From contig JAFWYB010000045.1 of NCBI GenBank assembly GCA_017517865.1, forward strand, positions 1 to 41,234: 41,234 nucleotides of DNA. The letters run 5' to 3'. Under the pieces are notes generated by a model, which was given only the letters and a program-made list of their open reading frames with translations, made no database searches and was not told where the DNA came from. This document shows, in pieces, positions 41,033-41,234 of the stretch. Position 1 is the stretch's first letter. Every line of letters starts with the position of its first letter. The DNA is from Clostridia bacterium (GTDB lineage Bacteria; Bacillota; Clostridia; Oscillospirales; Acutalibacteraceae). Made by a program: the position numbers and the translations under genes.

Positions 41033-41073
41033 AAGGGAGACGCTTCGCAAAGGGGTTGTCTCCCTTCGCTTTT
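41033..41073 (+). terminator. Terminator of the LCAT-like gene
   Basis: AAGGGAGAC 41033-41041 pairs with GTCTCCCTT 41058-41066, followed by CGCTTTTTC. Confidence 0.85.
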
Positions 41074-41089
41074 TCTGTATGGTAAAAAT

Positions 41090-41234
41090 GATGCTTCCGG
41101 TTAGGGTGGCGAGCATAATCCGAACCCCGTTTTTTACGGGCGGATTTCCGCCAATACTTCGTTAAAATACTCGTAAATCCGATAGGATTTACTGCGTTTT
41201 GTGTCTTGTCTTGCCAAAAATCCGCTCCGCAAAA
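41090..41234. other. Non-coding end segment with small hairpins
   Basis: No gene recognised. Two perfect hairpins: GGCGGA/TCCGCC around 41140-41153 and GTAAATCC-GATA-GGATTTAC at 41173-41192. The sequence continues past the window edge, so their context is unknown. Confidence 0.5.

Noticed and set aside
41098-41135. Possible tRNA 3' end on the minus strand (GGTTCGGATT...GCCACC)
   Set aside because: The T stem does not pair and no other arms exist.
1-41234. CRISPR array or rRNA operon
   Set aside because: No regularly spaced direct repeats and no rRNA-like sequence were seen on reading the window.

Overview
The window reads as a chromosomal segment of a gut- or rumen-type member of the Bacillota, probably class Clostridia. 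The grounds are AAGGAGG-like ribosome sites, ATG/TTG/GTG starts, sigma-A promoters with extended -10 boxes, anaerobic redox enzymes (corrinoid methyltransferases, GlpA/DUF1667-type flavoproteins, an Old Yellow Enzyme homologue with a Cys cluster) and carbohydrate genes without a SusC/D pair. No rRNA, complete tRNA or CRISPR array was seen. The species cannot be fixed from sequence alone.

Layout. 1-171 is the tail of an unknown gene. 234-4046 holds an AraC regulator followed by a three-gene corrinoid methyl-transfer module (UroD-like methyltransferase, B12 protein, MtaA/CmuA-type methyltransferase). 4101-5740 is a TetR regulator divergent from an AttH/CrtC-like lipocalin protein, with a mirrored operator/promoter between them. 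5932-9449 is a run of small accessory genes: ABM monooxygenase, RibD/DHFR-like reductase, DUF5131 radical-SAM-like protein, CPBP protease, XRE plus zinc-ribbon regulator. 9503-12870 is an AT-rich accessory patch with a broken tnpV, a tRNA 3'-end fragment with its terminator, an unrecognised 408-aa protein, a rhodanese lipoprotein and a 5'-disturbed DUF2500-like ORF.

12874-19539 is a tight five-gene operon: GlpA-like and NAD/FAD flavoproteins, DUF1667, FGGY kinase, and an alkyl-DHAP-synthase-like FAD enzyme. 19584-21235 is a second scrambled patch: a Fic gene, gene fragments, and a 142-bp segment also present at 12113-12254, where it supplies promoter, ribosome site and first codons to a different gene.

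21357-26142 carries xylA, xylB and an anchored heparinase-II/III-like protein. Convergent to it, 37291-26393 (minus strand) is an eight-gene operon: OYE-type reductase, SDR, fumarate-reductase-like flavoprotein, GPH symporter, TIM-barrel isomerase, GH3 glycosidase, alpha/beta hydrolase, and a second heparinase-like protein. The likely joint role is import and hydrolysis of a glycoside or oligosaccharide, with reductive handling of the non-sugar part or an unusual sugar. A divergent 2-hydroxyacid dehydrogenase, a SpoU-type rRNA methyltransferase and an exported LCAT-like protein with Cys in place of the catalytic Ser complete the window.

Most promising leads: the redox trio inside the glycoside operon, the five-gene GlpA/AGPS-like operon, the duplicated promoter cassette, the island-borne 408-aa protein beside a cut tRNA, and the structured intergenic region at 26142-26394.
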